Below the pieces are notes generated by a model that was not told the DNA's origin, made no database searches, and worked only from the letters and a program-made list of their open reading frames with translations. Below are positions 52,410 to 60,762 of a DNA stretch of 64,000 bases, one piece after another. Origin of the DNA: Bacteroidota bacterium (GTDB lineage: Bacteria; Bacteroidota; Bacteroidia; Chitinophagales; Chitinophagaceae). The stretch lies in NCBI GenBank assembly GCA_025363385.1, contig JANYEA010000088.1:1-64000 (forward strand), in the 5' to 3' direction. The position numbers and the translations under genes were made by a program. How positions within the stretch are numbered: the first letter of the stretch is position 1; the number at the start of each line of letters is the position of its first letter.

Positions 52410-55400
52410 ATGGCATTACCTTATTTAGTTAAACATATTTACAATAGCGGTACTGAAGAAGTTATTCGCAGGGGCAAAAAAATTCATGCCTTAGGTAATG
52501 TGGAATTATTAGAGTACGACGACCTGATGGGTGCAGTTATTTTTAGAGTAAAAGACGATGGTTATGCTACCTATTATAAAGTACACATCACACAATTTAA
52601 AGACCCAAAGACTTTATCACTTCGTTGTACATGCCCATATAACCTCTCAGAGATTTGCAGACATAAAGCAGGTGCTCTATTTCATTTACAAGACCTGCTG
52701 GATAAAAATTTACTGGGCGACAAAGAAACTGTTTACAACCAGCAACACACGGTGGTTAAAATGAAACAGCTTGATATTAAATTGATCAGGTTGTTAACCA
52801 GAAAAGAGAATTTTGAAGCTGCCGAAAATTATGTAAGAAGTACTCGTGCAACTATTCAAGAAGCAAAAGATGAAAGGGTTTTAGCTACGCTAGATTTTGA
52901 AGGAGAGACATTTAAAATTCTTATCCAAAAAAACGAAGAAAGGAATTTTGACACAAGTTGCAATTGCCAAAGTGATACTGAACACCCACTTTGCATGCAC
53001 AAAAGCATCGTATTACTTCAGTTACTTCAAAACTATGGTGCAAACTATTTTGATAGTATCAGAAACTGGGATAAAGAAAAAAATAAGCTTCTTGCATTAT
53101 ATGGGTACTCGCTTACAGACGACTTAAAAGGCAAATTTGAATTTACATATACCGATAACAAACCATTTTTAAGGGTTCTAGATACTAGTATTAAACGAGT
53201 TACCACTAATGCAGGCGCTGAATTAAGGCCAAGGACAGTTGAGGCCACGATTAATCAGTTTGATTTTAAGACAGAGTCTGACAAGAATACGATCCTGAAA
53301 CTAGGCGTAGTAATTACATGCAATGAATTGGGTTATCCATATATCTCACTGGAAGCTATTCAAGGCGAAGCAGATGAAACAGGCACGAAATATGTCTCCA
53401 AAACTTCCAAGATCGATCTTACGAAATTTGTAAATACAGAAGTTTTTAGTGAGGACGATAAAATGTTGTTGCAGCAATTGCGGAAATTAATGTCTGGAGA
53501 AGTGAATCGTTACTTAAATAGGAACTCGCCATTTAGTGGGATCTGGGAAAATATTATTCAGCAACATAATGATGAGTTACCAGAAGAAACCAGACACCTA
53601 ATAAATGAATACCTGCATCCGAAAATAAAAAAGCTATTTGCAGAACTGGCAGAAAGTAATTTTCTGTTTTACCTACCAACAAAAAAAATATTCACTACTC
53701 AGAATCTTTTAGCTGCGGAGTTTAGTATGCATTTTATTAGTCCTGAATTTGAAGTGAGTTATGCCAATGGATTTTATTCTATTGATTGCAGGGTGAAGCT
53801 ACCATTAGCCGATTTGAATATCGCTGAAAACGAAACCGAATCTGCCTTGCTATTTCAATACCATAATCAATTTTATACCTGGCAGAAACCAGAAGATATT
53901 ATGCAAGTGGAGAAATTTTTACCAACAGGTAAAATGGCTATCGCTGCAGAAGATTGGAATACAGAACTACTTAGGTATGTAATGCCGCTTTCAAAAGAAT
54001 ATCATGTACATTTTACAAATGTTCAGAAAGAAGAAATAAAAGATATTAAACCCGATTGGAAAATCCAATTAAAGGAAAAGGGCGACTACCTCCTCTTTCA
54101 ACCCATTTTTATATATAGAGGATATGAAGTTCGACCTTCTGATAAAGAAAAAATAATTCTTCCAGTGGAAGATAAAATTTTGATTATTCAGAGGAATCTT
54201 GAGGTTGAAAAAGAAATGATGCTTCGGATTGAATCATTACATTCTCAATTCATTCATCCAACAGATAGTAATTCATTAGCACTTAAGGGTTCAGACGTTT
54301 TAAAAAACAATTGGTTCTTTCTATTTGTAGATGCCACCAGAGAAATGAATATTCCAGTGCTTGGTTTTGATGCATTGAAAAACTTCCGATTCAATACTGC
54401 AAAACCTTCTACTCAGATATTTATTAGTAGTAATACAGATTGGTTCGATGCTAAAATTCAAATCAATTTTGGAGAACAGAAAGTAACCGTAGAGGATGTA
54501 AAAAAAGCGCTCACCAATAAACAACAGTTCGTTCAATTAGGCGATGGAACACTAGGTATTTTGCCAGAAGAATGGATCAAAAAGTATTCCTTACTTTTCC
54601 GTGTAGGCGATGGCAAACAAGGAAATATTAAATTAAGCAAATACCACTTCAGTGTAATAGAAGAACTTTATTTACAAAGAGATGAGGAAGAACTTTTCTT
54701 TCAACTGGAAGAAAAGTATGAACGGTTAAAAGAAAATCACTCTATTAAACCAATCCCTGCACCTGAACACCTGAGAACTATATTACGACCTTATCAGGAA
54801 AGTGGTTTTCAGTGGTTGAATTATTTGCGGGAAGTACAATGGGGTGGGATTTTAGCCGATGATATGGGTCTTGGTAAAACCATACAAGCACTTAGCTTCT
54901 TACATCATTTAAAAAAGGAGAACGGAACCCTAAAGGCGTTGGTAGTTTGCCCAACAACATTGATGTATAACTGGCAAAACGAAATTAAAAAATTTACTCC
55001 TGAGCTTAGTTTTTATATGCACCATGGTGGAACTCGTTCCAGGGGCAGTTTAAGCGATACCAATATCGACGTAATTATCACAACTTATGGAACACTGAGA
55101 AGCGATATCAAACAATTCGTTGAAGTAAATTTCGATTATGTAATTCTGGATGAAAGTCAAGCCATTAAAAACCCTTCCAGTAAAGTAACAAAAGCTGCAG
55201 GTTTACTTCGCGCTAAAAATCGTTTATGTTTAAGTGGTACACCTTTACAGAATAATACATTCGACATATTTGCCCAGATGAACTTCTTAAATCCGGGCAT
55301 GTTGGGTTCAATGGAATTCTTTAAACATGAATTCTCCATGCCCATTGATAAATTTGGCGAGAAAGAACAGAAAGATCATTTAAGAAAACTATTGTATCCA

Positions 55401-56171
55401 TTTATTTTAAGAAGAACAAAAGAGCAAGTTGCAAAAGACCTCCCTGAAAAACAAGAGATGGTTTTGTTCTGCGAAATGGGTGATGAACAACGTAAAATAT
55501 ACGATGCCTATAGAAATGATTACAGAGATAAGATCTTAGGGGTTGTCGAAAATCAGGGGATTCAAAAATCGCAATTAACCATTCTTCAGGGATTAATGAA
55601 ATTGCGTCAGATCTGTGATAGCCCTGCTATTGTAAAAGAAGCAGAACGTTTTCCAAATGTATCTGTGAAACTGGAAGAAATTGGTAGAGAGATTACTGAA
55701 AATATTAGTAATCATAAAGCATTGATTTTTTCGCAATTCTTAGGAATGCTATCGCTGATTAAAGATAAAATGCGGGAATTAGAAGTAGATTTTGAATACT
55801 TCGATGGCAGCAGTACAATTAACGAAAGAGAAGCAGCAATACAGCGTTTCCAAAACGATGATTCCTGCAGGGTATTCCTTATCTCATTAAAAGCCGGGGG
55901 AGTGGGTTTAAACCTAACTGCTGCAGATTATGTATATATTGTAGATCCATGGTGGAACCCGGCTGTTGAACAACAGGCTATTGATAGAACACATCGTATT
56001 GGGCAAACCAAAAATATTTTTGCCTATAGAATGATTTGTACAGATACCGTAGAAGATAAAATTCTGAAATTACAAGAACGCAAACGGAATCTGGCAAAAG
56101 ATTTGATTACAGACGACGAAGGATTTGTAAAAACACTTACAAAAGAAGATGTAGAATATTTATTCAGTTAA
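52410..56171 (+). CDS. SWIM zinc finger / SNF2-family helicase
   Basis: 1253 residues. Two CxC...CxH SWIM-type zinc sites lie near the N-terminus: Cys73, Cys75, Cys83, His85 and Cys184, Cys186, Cys195, His197. A long middle domain follows, then an SNF2 helicase core from about 785: DDMGLGKT (about 817-824), VVCPTTLMYNWQNE, the DESQ box (in place of DEAH), LSGTPLQNN, and the C-terminal lobe with FSQFLGML, SLKAGGVGLNL and WWNPAVEQQAIDRTHRIGQ. It is a DNA translocase probably remodelling nucleoprotein. There are no restriction, methylase or nuclease genes nearby, so no defence role can be claimed. Confidence 0.93.
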   Translation: MALPYLVKHIYNSGTEEVIRRGKKIHALGNVELLEYDDLMGAVIFRVKDDGYATYYKVHITQFKDPKTLSLRCTCPYNLSEICRHKAGALFHLQDLLDKNLLGDKETVYNQQHTVVKMKQLDIKLIRLLTRKENFEAAENYVRSTRATIQEAKDERVLATLDFEGETFKILIQKNEERNFDTSCNCQSDTEHPLCMHKSIVLLQLLQNYGANYFDSIRNWDKEKNKLLALYGYSLTDDLKGKFEFTYTDNKPFLRVLDTSIKRVTTNAGAELRPRTVEATINQFDFKTESDKNTILKLGVVITCNELGYPYISLEAIQGEADETGTKYVSKTSKIDLTKFVNTEVFSEDDKMLLQQLRKLMSGEVNRYLNRNSPFSGIWENIIQQHNDELPEETRHLINEYLHPKIKKLFAELAESNFLFYLPTKKIFTTQNLLAAEFSMHFISPEFEVSYANGFYSIDCRVKLPLADLNIAENETESALLFQYHNQFYTWQKPEDIMQVEKFLPTGKMAIAAEDWNTELLRYVMPLSKEYHVHFTNVQKEEIKDIKPDWKIQLKEKGDYLLFQPIFIYRGYEVRPSDKEKIILPVEDKILIIQRNLEVEKEMMLRIESLHSQFIHPTDSNSLALKGSDVLKNNWFFLFVDATREMNIPVLGFDALKNFRFNTAKPSTQIFISSNTDWFDAKIQINFGEQKVTVEDVKKALTNKQQFVQLGDGTLGILPEEWIKKYSLLFRVGDGKQGNIKLSKYHFSVIEELYLQRDEEELFFQLEEKYERLKENHSIKPIPAPEHLRTILRPYQESGFQWLNYLREVQWGGILADDMGLGKTIQALSFLHHLKKENGTLKALVVCPTTLMYNWQNEIKKFTPELSFYMHHGGTRSRGSLSDTNIDVIITTYGTLRSDIKQFVEVNFDYVILDESQAIKNPSSKVTKAAGLLRAKNRLCLSGTPLQNNTFDIFAQMNFLNPGMLGSMEFFKHEFSMPIDKFGEKEQKDHLRKLLYPFILRRTKEQVAKDLPEKQEMVLFCEMGDEQRKIYDAYRNDYRDKILGVVENQGIQKSQLTILQGLMKLRQICDSPAIVKEAERFPNVSVKLEEIGREITENISNHKALIFSQFLGMLSLIKDKMRELEVDFEYFDGSSTINEREAAIQRFQNDDSCRVFLISLKAGGVGLNLTAADYVYIVDPWWNPAVEQQAIDRTHRIGQTKNIFAYRMICTDTVEDKILKLQERKRNLAKDLITDDEGFVKTLTKEDVEYLFS

Positions 56172-56187
56172 TCACCACAACAAAAAA

Positions 56188-56222
56188 GCAGCCGCAACAA
56201 CTAATCGTTTTGGGGCTGTTTT
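56188..56222 (+). terminator. Probable terminator after the SNF2 gene
   Basis: CAGCC (56189-56193) pairs with GGCTG (56214-56218); the preceding A run (56182-56187) can pair with the following T run. The loop is 20 nt and the stem is short, so strength is moderate. It lies between convergent genes. Confidence 0.5.
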
Positions 56223-56241
56223 TACATTATTTTTATAAGCG

Positions 56242-56562
56242 CTATTTTTTAAACTCTACAGATGCAAACAATTTATCTGCGTCTTTTACAAAAGATTCTT
56301 TACACTCTGTTGAACAAAAACCTAACACTTTATTCTTAAAATGAAGTGTATCAGACACACCTGCAGTAACAGGCATCCCACAAGAAGGATCTTTCTTATT
56401 ATCCACCATTGCTTGATCGTAAGACTTAGTAGAATCAGCTGGCATAATAACGGTAGCGGCAGGAGCCGGTGCAGGTGTAAGCACTTTTTCTTTATTTGAA
56501 TCAGAATTACATGCTGCACAAAATGCAATTCCTATTAAGAATGGTTTGAAGTTGAAAGACAT
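56242..56562 (-). CDS. YHS-domain lipoprotein
   Basis: 106 residues. A lipoprotein-like signal ends at FCAACN; a Pro/Ala linker follows, then a YHS domain with DPSCGMPV (about 58-65) and GFCSTECKESF, which holds the CxxC-spaced cysteines and probably binds copper or another metal. Domains like this are linked to metal trafficking. It faces the SNF2 gene convergently. Confidence 0.82.
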   Translation of the reverse strand: MSFNFKPFLIGIAFCAACNSDSNKEKVLTPAPAPAATVIMPADSTKSYDQAMVDNKKDPSCGMPVTAGVSDTLHFKNKVLGFCSTECKESFVKDADKLFASVEFKK

Positions 56563-56800
56563 GGACTAAGATTTTATGGTACAATTGTATTCAAAAATAA
56601 CTAAAATACAAACCCTAAGATATATTTGAAACAGTTCTATTTACCATCCATCCTTTTTTGCCTATCAAGAACCAGATAACCTGCCTATGCATTACAATAG
56701 TTCACCGATTTAATTAAACCACTTCCTGATGTACTATTAGCTTGCAATGAAAATAGGTGGCAAACTATTATTGAAAACGTTTATTATTATTCTATTTCAA

Positions 56801-59629
56801 ATGAATATTCGAAACTTTTACATCATTATACTGCTTTCTTTTATTTCTAATATTTCCATGTCGCAATCCATTGGATCTGTAAAAGGAAAATTATTGGATT
56901 CTTTATCAAAGCAAATTTTAAAAGATGCAACAGTTTCAATAATGGATGCAAAAGATTCTACAGTAGAAGTTTTCGGGTTAGCAAAAACGGATGGCTCGTT
57001 TGAATTAAAAAATCTTTCACTTAAACCATTGATTCTCCATATAAGTTTTCAGAGTTATGAAACCTATAGTAAATCCATTGTTCCCACAAAATCTTATCCG
57101 GATATCAATGTGGGTATCATTTACTTACACCCAAAATCGCATGATTTAGGAAATGTTACAGTTACCCAATCACCGATTATCATCAAGAAAGATACCATCG
57201 AATTTAATGCAGCAAGTTTTAAAACCAAACCGAATGCCGTCGCTGAAGACTTGCTAAAAAAAATGCCGGGAATTGAAGTTGATAAAGATGGTGCGGTGAA
57301 AGCACAGGGTGAAACAGTGCAAAGAATCTTAGTGGATGGTAAGCGTTTTTTTGGTGATGACCCGAAACTAGCTACCAAAAATTTACCTCCGGATGTGATC
57401 GATAAAATTCAGGTGTATGATGGATTAAGTGATCAAAGTGCTTTTACAGGTTTTGATGATGGTAATCGGGTTAAGACCATTAATATCACTACTAGAAAAG
57501 ATAAACGCAAGGGCTATTTCGGAAAACTTTCTTTAGGTGGGGGCAGTACAGGTGATGAAGCAGTTTATGATAATACTATTAATCTAAGTAAATACGATGG
57601 CGACCGACAAATAACATTGATTGGCCAGGGCAATAACGTAAACAAGCAAAATTTTACTGGGCAAAATTTATTTGGGGGTGGGGTGGGAAATAGAGTTGGA
57701 GGATTTAGTACGGGCGCCGCTACTCCAAGTAGTGGTATTATCAATACATGGGCGGCAGGTTTGAACTACCGAGATAATTGGGGTAAAAAAACACAAGTTT
57801 CCGGAAGTTATTTTTTTAACGATCAACACGTGTACACAGATCAAAAAAGTTTTGTCGAAACTTTAGTAAGTGGCAACCCAGACTCTTCAAATCTTAGTAA
57901 TAATATTAATTCTGCCATAAAGCATAATCAAAACAATCGGGTCAACTTTAATATTGAAACCCAGTTCGACAGCAGTAATAGTATGATTCTAAGGCCAAAT
58001 TTAAATGTTCAACATACTGATATCAATAACAATTCACAATCTGCCAGCACAAAGGGAAAGGTAAACCTCAATAGTTCTATTGCACAAAGTGCTTCTACAA
58101 ACGATGGATTCAACGGTTCTATTGATGCTACATTCCGACACCGATTTGCAAAAAAAGGTCGTACTTATTCTATTGCTATTGTATTAGGAGGTTCTACCAA
58201 CGATGGTAAAGGAACCAATCATTCCATCAACCAATATTATACACAGAATAGGGTTGATACAATTGATCAAATCAATAATAGCAATGCAGACGGCAAAAAT
58301 TTGAGTACCACCCTATCCTATACAGAACCTATTGGAAAAGGACAGTTGATTGAAATGAACTATACTTACTCTTTTAGTGATAATACCAATGGAAAAAACA
58401 CCTATGGATTTAATAAATTGTCAAACCAATACGATATAGTGGTTTCTAATCTGAGTAACACATTTGAAAATATTTATAACTCCAACAGGGGTACATTGAG
58501 TTATCGGATACAAAATAAATTAATGAATTTGAGTTTTGGATCTGGCTTTCAAGTGGGCTACTTAACCAGTAACAATCTTACAAAAGATACTGCTATCAAA
58601 CAACACTATGTAAACCTTTTCCCAACTGCAACTTTCAGGTACGATTTTACAAAAACAAAAAATCTTCGGATTAATTATTCGGGGCGTAGTTCGCAACCCT
58701 CTGCTTCGCAATTACAACCCGTAGCTGATAATAGTAACCCTTTAAATATTGTGTTAGGTAATCCATACCTAACACAACAGTTTACGCATAACTTGCGTTT
58801 GATGTATTCTTCCTTCGAGGTTATTTCACAGCGAATCATCTTTGCAACAATCAATGCCAGCGCCATTCAACATGATATACAGAACTCTGTTATCATTCAA
58901 CCAAATGGCGCTCAGCTTACACAACCTGTTAATTTAGAGGGCACTTATAATGTATCTGGTTATTTCAACTATGGATTCCCAATTAAGAAACCCAAAAGCA
59001 ATATGAGCTTTACAAGCAATGTTTCTTATGGCCAAAGTCAAAATTTAATTAATTTAAAACCCAACTACACAAAAAATACCATGGCGGGTGGCACGGTAAA
59101 ATGGGCAACTAATTTGAAGAACAATTTCGATATGAATGTCTCATCAAATTCCACTTTCAATTTCGCGCGATATACTTTGCAACCCCAACAAAATGCAGAT
59201 TATTTTACGCAAACATTTTCAACAGAGGCAACCTTTTATACAAAGAGTGGCTGGATTCTGGCATCTGATTTTGATTATATCATCAATACCGGACAAAGTG
59301 TAGGTTACAATACCAATATCCCTCTCTGGAATGCAAGCCTTTCAAAACAATTGTTTAAGAAAAAAGAAGCTGAACTGAAATTTTATATGTTCGATTTACT
59401 CAATCAAAACGTGAGTATCCGAAGAACCGTTTCCGGAAACAGCATCCAGGATGTACAAACACAAGTACTGAAAAGATATTTTATGATCAGCTTTACTTAT
59501 AATCTAAGAAAATTCGGAACAAACTCACAAATGCAAAGAGGTAACAATCCAATGAATAATATGATGAGAATGGGTGGAGATAGAGGCCCGGGTGAAATGC
59601 GCATATTTAAAGGCGACAGAGGAGAATAG
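56801..59629 (+). CDS. Outer-membrane beta-barrel protein (TonB-receptor-like, CarboxypepD-reg domain)
   Basis: 942 residues from the ATG at 56801, which gives a normal signal peptide (MNIRNFYIIILLSF... ending MSQ); the frame opens earlier at an ATG at 56747. A carboxypeptidase-regulatory-like domain (about 25-105) is followed by a plug-like segment (LLKKMPGIEVDKDGAV, ILVDGKRFFGDD) and a large beta-barrel to the C-terminus. The tail is rich in Met, Asn, Arg and Gly (from about 915). Such proteins occur without a SusD partner, and none is present here. Substrate unknown. Confidence 0.85.
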   Translation: MNIRNFYIIILLSFISNISMSQSIGSVKGKLLDSLSKQILKDATVSIMDAKDSTVEVFGLAKTDGSFELKNLSLKPLILHISFQSYETYSKSIVPTKSYPDINVGIIYLHPKSHDLGNVTVTQSPIIIKKDTIEFNAASFKTKPNAVAEDLLKKMPGIEVDKDGAVKAQGETVQRILVDGKRFFGDDPKLATKNLPPDVIDKIQVYDGLSDQSAFTGFDDGNRVKTINITTRKDKRKGYFGKLSLGGGSTGDEAVYDNTINLSKYDGDRQITLIGQGNNVNKQNFTGQNLFGGGVGNRVGGFSTGAATPSSGIINTWAAGLNYRDNWGKKTQVSGSYFFNDQHVYTDQKSFVETLVSGNPDSSNLSNNINSAIKHNQNNRVNFNIETQFDSSNSMILRPNLNVQHTDINNNSQSASTKGKVNLNSSIAQSASTNDGFNGSIDATFRHRFAKKGRTYSIAIVLGGSTNDGKGTNHSINQYYTQNRVDTIDQINNSNADGKNLSTTLSYTEPIGKGQLIEMNYTYSFSDNTNGKNTYGFNKLSNQYDIVVSNLSNTFENIYNSNRGTLSYRIQNKLMNLSFGSGFQVGYLTSNNLTKDTAIKQHYVNLFPTATFRYDFTKTKNLRINYSGRSSQPSASQLQPVADNSNPLNIVLGNPYLTQQFTHNLRLMYSSFEVISQRIIFATINASAIQHDIQNSVIIQPNGAQLTQPVNLEGTYNVSGYFNYGFPIKKPKSNMSFTSNVSYGQSQNLINLKPNYTKNTMAGGTVKWATNLKNNFDMNVSSNSTFNFARYTLQPQQNADYFTQTFSTEATFYTKSGWILASDFDYIINTGQSVGYNTNIPLWNASLSKQLFKKKEAELKFYMFDLLNQNVSIRRTVSGNSIQDVQTQVLKRYFMISFTYNLRKFGTNSQMQRGNNPMNNMMRMGGDRGPGEMRIFKGDRGE

Positions 59630-59648
59630 ATTATTATTATGCAGTTAT

Positions 59649-59679
59649 AAAGCCGTTCTCTAAGTAGGGAGCTGCTTTT
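59649..59679 (+). terminator. Terminator after the outer-membrane barrel gene
   Basis: AAAGC (59649-59653) with GCTTT (59674-59678), and TTCTCT (59656-59661) with AGGGAG (59666-59671) including two G-T pairs, around an AAGT loop; T follows. It lies 20 bp after the stop and upstream of the arginine promoter. Confidence 0.6.
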
Positions 59680-59749
59680 ATGCTAACAGACGTTAGGGCG
59701 TTAAATGTAAATTTCACAAATAATTAAAGGGTATTCTCTCAATTTTTTA

Positions 59750-59767
59750 TACTTTTGAGCCCTCAAA
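59750..59767 (+). promoter_or_regulatory. Arginine operon promoter with overlapping palindrome
   Basis: TACTTTTG (59750-59757) is a perfect -7 element. The palindrome TTTGAG-CC-CTCAAA (59754-59767) covers its end and the likely start point, as an operator would. No good -33 TTG is visible. The transcript would begin near 59764 and have a leader of about 230 nt. Confidence 0.5.
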
Positions 59768-59837
59768 GAAAAATCAATTAACATTGAAGCAGTTTTTTAC
59801 ACCTCTTAACCCTTTTCAATTGTCTGCATCTTTACCG

Positions 59838-59894
59838 ATGCTTACATCAAAGGCTGCTTTTAATTGTTTACCGCGACCTCGACGCGGTTTCTGA
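59838..59894 (+). CDS. Arginine operon leader peptide
   Basis: An 18-codon frame MLTSKAAFNCLPRPRRGF ending in TGA, with Arg codons CGA, CGA and CGC at 59874-59885. The same frame is open upstream to a TTG at 59784 (MKQFFTPLNPF...), which would give 36 residues; I favour the ATG but cannot exclude the longer form. The Arg cluster just before the stop, the position between a promoter and the N-acyltransferase, argG, argC and argD genes, and a hairpin (CCGCG/CGCGG, 59871-59887) across the Arg codons are what amino-acid attenuation leaders show. It would sense charged arginyl-tRNA. I know no exact precedent for this sequence. Confidence 0.65.
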   Translation: MLTSKAAFNCLPRPRRGF

Positions 59895-59926
59895 TAGGAC
59901 GAGCAACTGGCACTTGCCCCTATCAG
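59891..59926 (+). promoter_or_regulatory. Hairpin over the leader-peptide stop codon
   Basis: CTGATAGG (59891-59898) pairs with CCTATCAG (59919-59926), an 8-bp stem that starts in the last codons of the leader ORF; inside it GCAA (59902-59905) pairs with TTGC (59913-59916). A ribosome stalled at the Arg codons or released at the stop would leave or block this stem. No T run follows, so it may act on translation or on Rho rather than as an intrinsic terminator. Confidence 0.5.
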
Positions 59927-59994
59927 TGGAAAATCCCCAAAAACATACACTACACTATACGTGTTTTCTGTTTACACTTATAACATAAACAAAG

Positions 59995-60711
59995 TTGGAA
60001 ACCAAGGAAATTATTGTCAGGGTAGCCACTCACCTTGATACACATTTTGCACAACGTATTACTGATGAAATGGAATCATCGGCTAAGGCGAGGGGTACAG
60101 GTATTGCTAAAAGATCACCTGAATATGTAGCAGCTAAAATGTTAGATGGCAAAGCCGTTATAGCTGTTACCAGATTAGGACAATGGGTAGGTTTTTGCTA
60201 TATCGAAGCATGGGGCCATGGAAAGTTTGTAGCAAATAGCGGTTTGATTGTTTCTCCTGAATATCGCAAGAGCGGTGTTGCTAAGACTATTAAAAAAAGA
60301 ATCTTTGACCTATCCAGAATCATGTATCCAGATTCTAAAATATTTGGATTAACTACGGGTCTTGCTGTGATGAAAATTAATAGCGACTTAGGTTATGAAC
60401 CCGTAACCTATAGCGAACTAACTGATGATGAAGAGTTCTGGGCAGGCTGTAAAAGTTGCGTAAACTTTGATATCCTGATGAGTAAAGACCGAAAGAACTG
60501 CATGTGCACTGCCATGTTATACGATCCTGCTGATCATTTTAAACCTGAAAAAACTGCAGAGGAATTCAAACAGAATTCAAAACTATATGAACGTTTTATG
60601 AAAATAAAACAAAGTAAACTATTGAATATTTTCAGAAAAAAAGATGGTGGAAACGGCGGTGGAAGTGGCATTAAGCAAAAAACTTTCTTCCACGATCTTT
60701 TTACTTTTTAA
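59995..60711 (+). CDS. GNAT N-acyltransferase, probable first enzyme of arginine synthesis
   Basis: 238 residues starting at a TTG (59995); an in-frame TAA at 59986-59988 rules out an earlier start, and the first ATG comes only at codon 26, inside a conserved-looking part (ESSAKARGTGIAKRS). The GNAT core is SGLIVSPEYRKSGVAKTIKK. A Cys-rich segment (CKSCVNFD, CMCTAML) lies near the C-terminus. In Bacteroidota this family sits in front of argG and argC and is taken to be the N-acetylglutamate (or N-succinylglutamate) synthase; that is family knowledge plus context. A TTTTTACTTTTTAATT repeat covers its last codons and stop. Confidence 0.82.
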   Translation: METKEIIVRVATHLDTHFAQRITDEMESSAKARGTGIAKRSPEYVAAKMLDGKAVIAVTRLGQWVGFCYIEAWGHGKFVANSGLIVSPEYRKSGVAKTIKKRIFDLSRIMYPDSKIFGLTTGLAVMKINSDLGYEPVTYSELTDDEEFWAGCKSCVNFDILMSKDRKNCMCTAMLYDPADHFKPEKTAEEFKQNSKLYERFMKIKQSKLLNIFRKKDGGNGGGSGIKQKTFFHDLFTF

Positions 60712-60754
60712 TTATTTCAACATCTTTTTACTTTTTAATTTTTACTTTTTAATT
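60698..60754 (+). repeat. Triplicated 16-bp repeat at the end of the acyltransferase gene
   Basis: TTTTTACTTTTTAATT occurs at 60698-60713, 60725-60740 and 60739-60754. The first copy encodes the last residues and the TAA stop of the acyltransferase; the others fill most of the 51-bp gap before argG. It may come from slippage duplication; it leaves the argG start region very T-rich. Confidence 0.8.
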
Positions 60755-60762
60755 TTTCAAAT

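Noticed and set aside
52410-56171. SNF2 helicase as part of an anti-phage system
   Set aside because: No nuclease, methylase, PLD or other defence gene is adjacent; neighbours are comB and a YHS lipoprotein.
59995-60069. ATG at 60070 as the start of the arginine N-acyltransferase
   Set aside because: The 25 residues before it look like part of the domain and fit the family, so the TTG at 59995 is preferred despite being non-standard.
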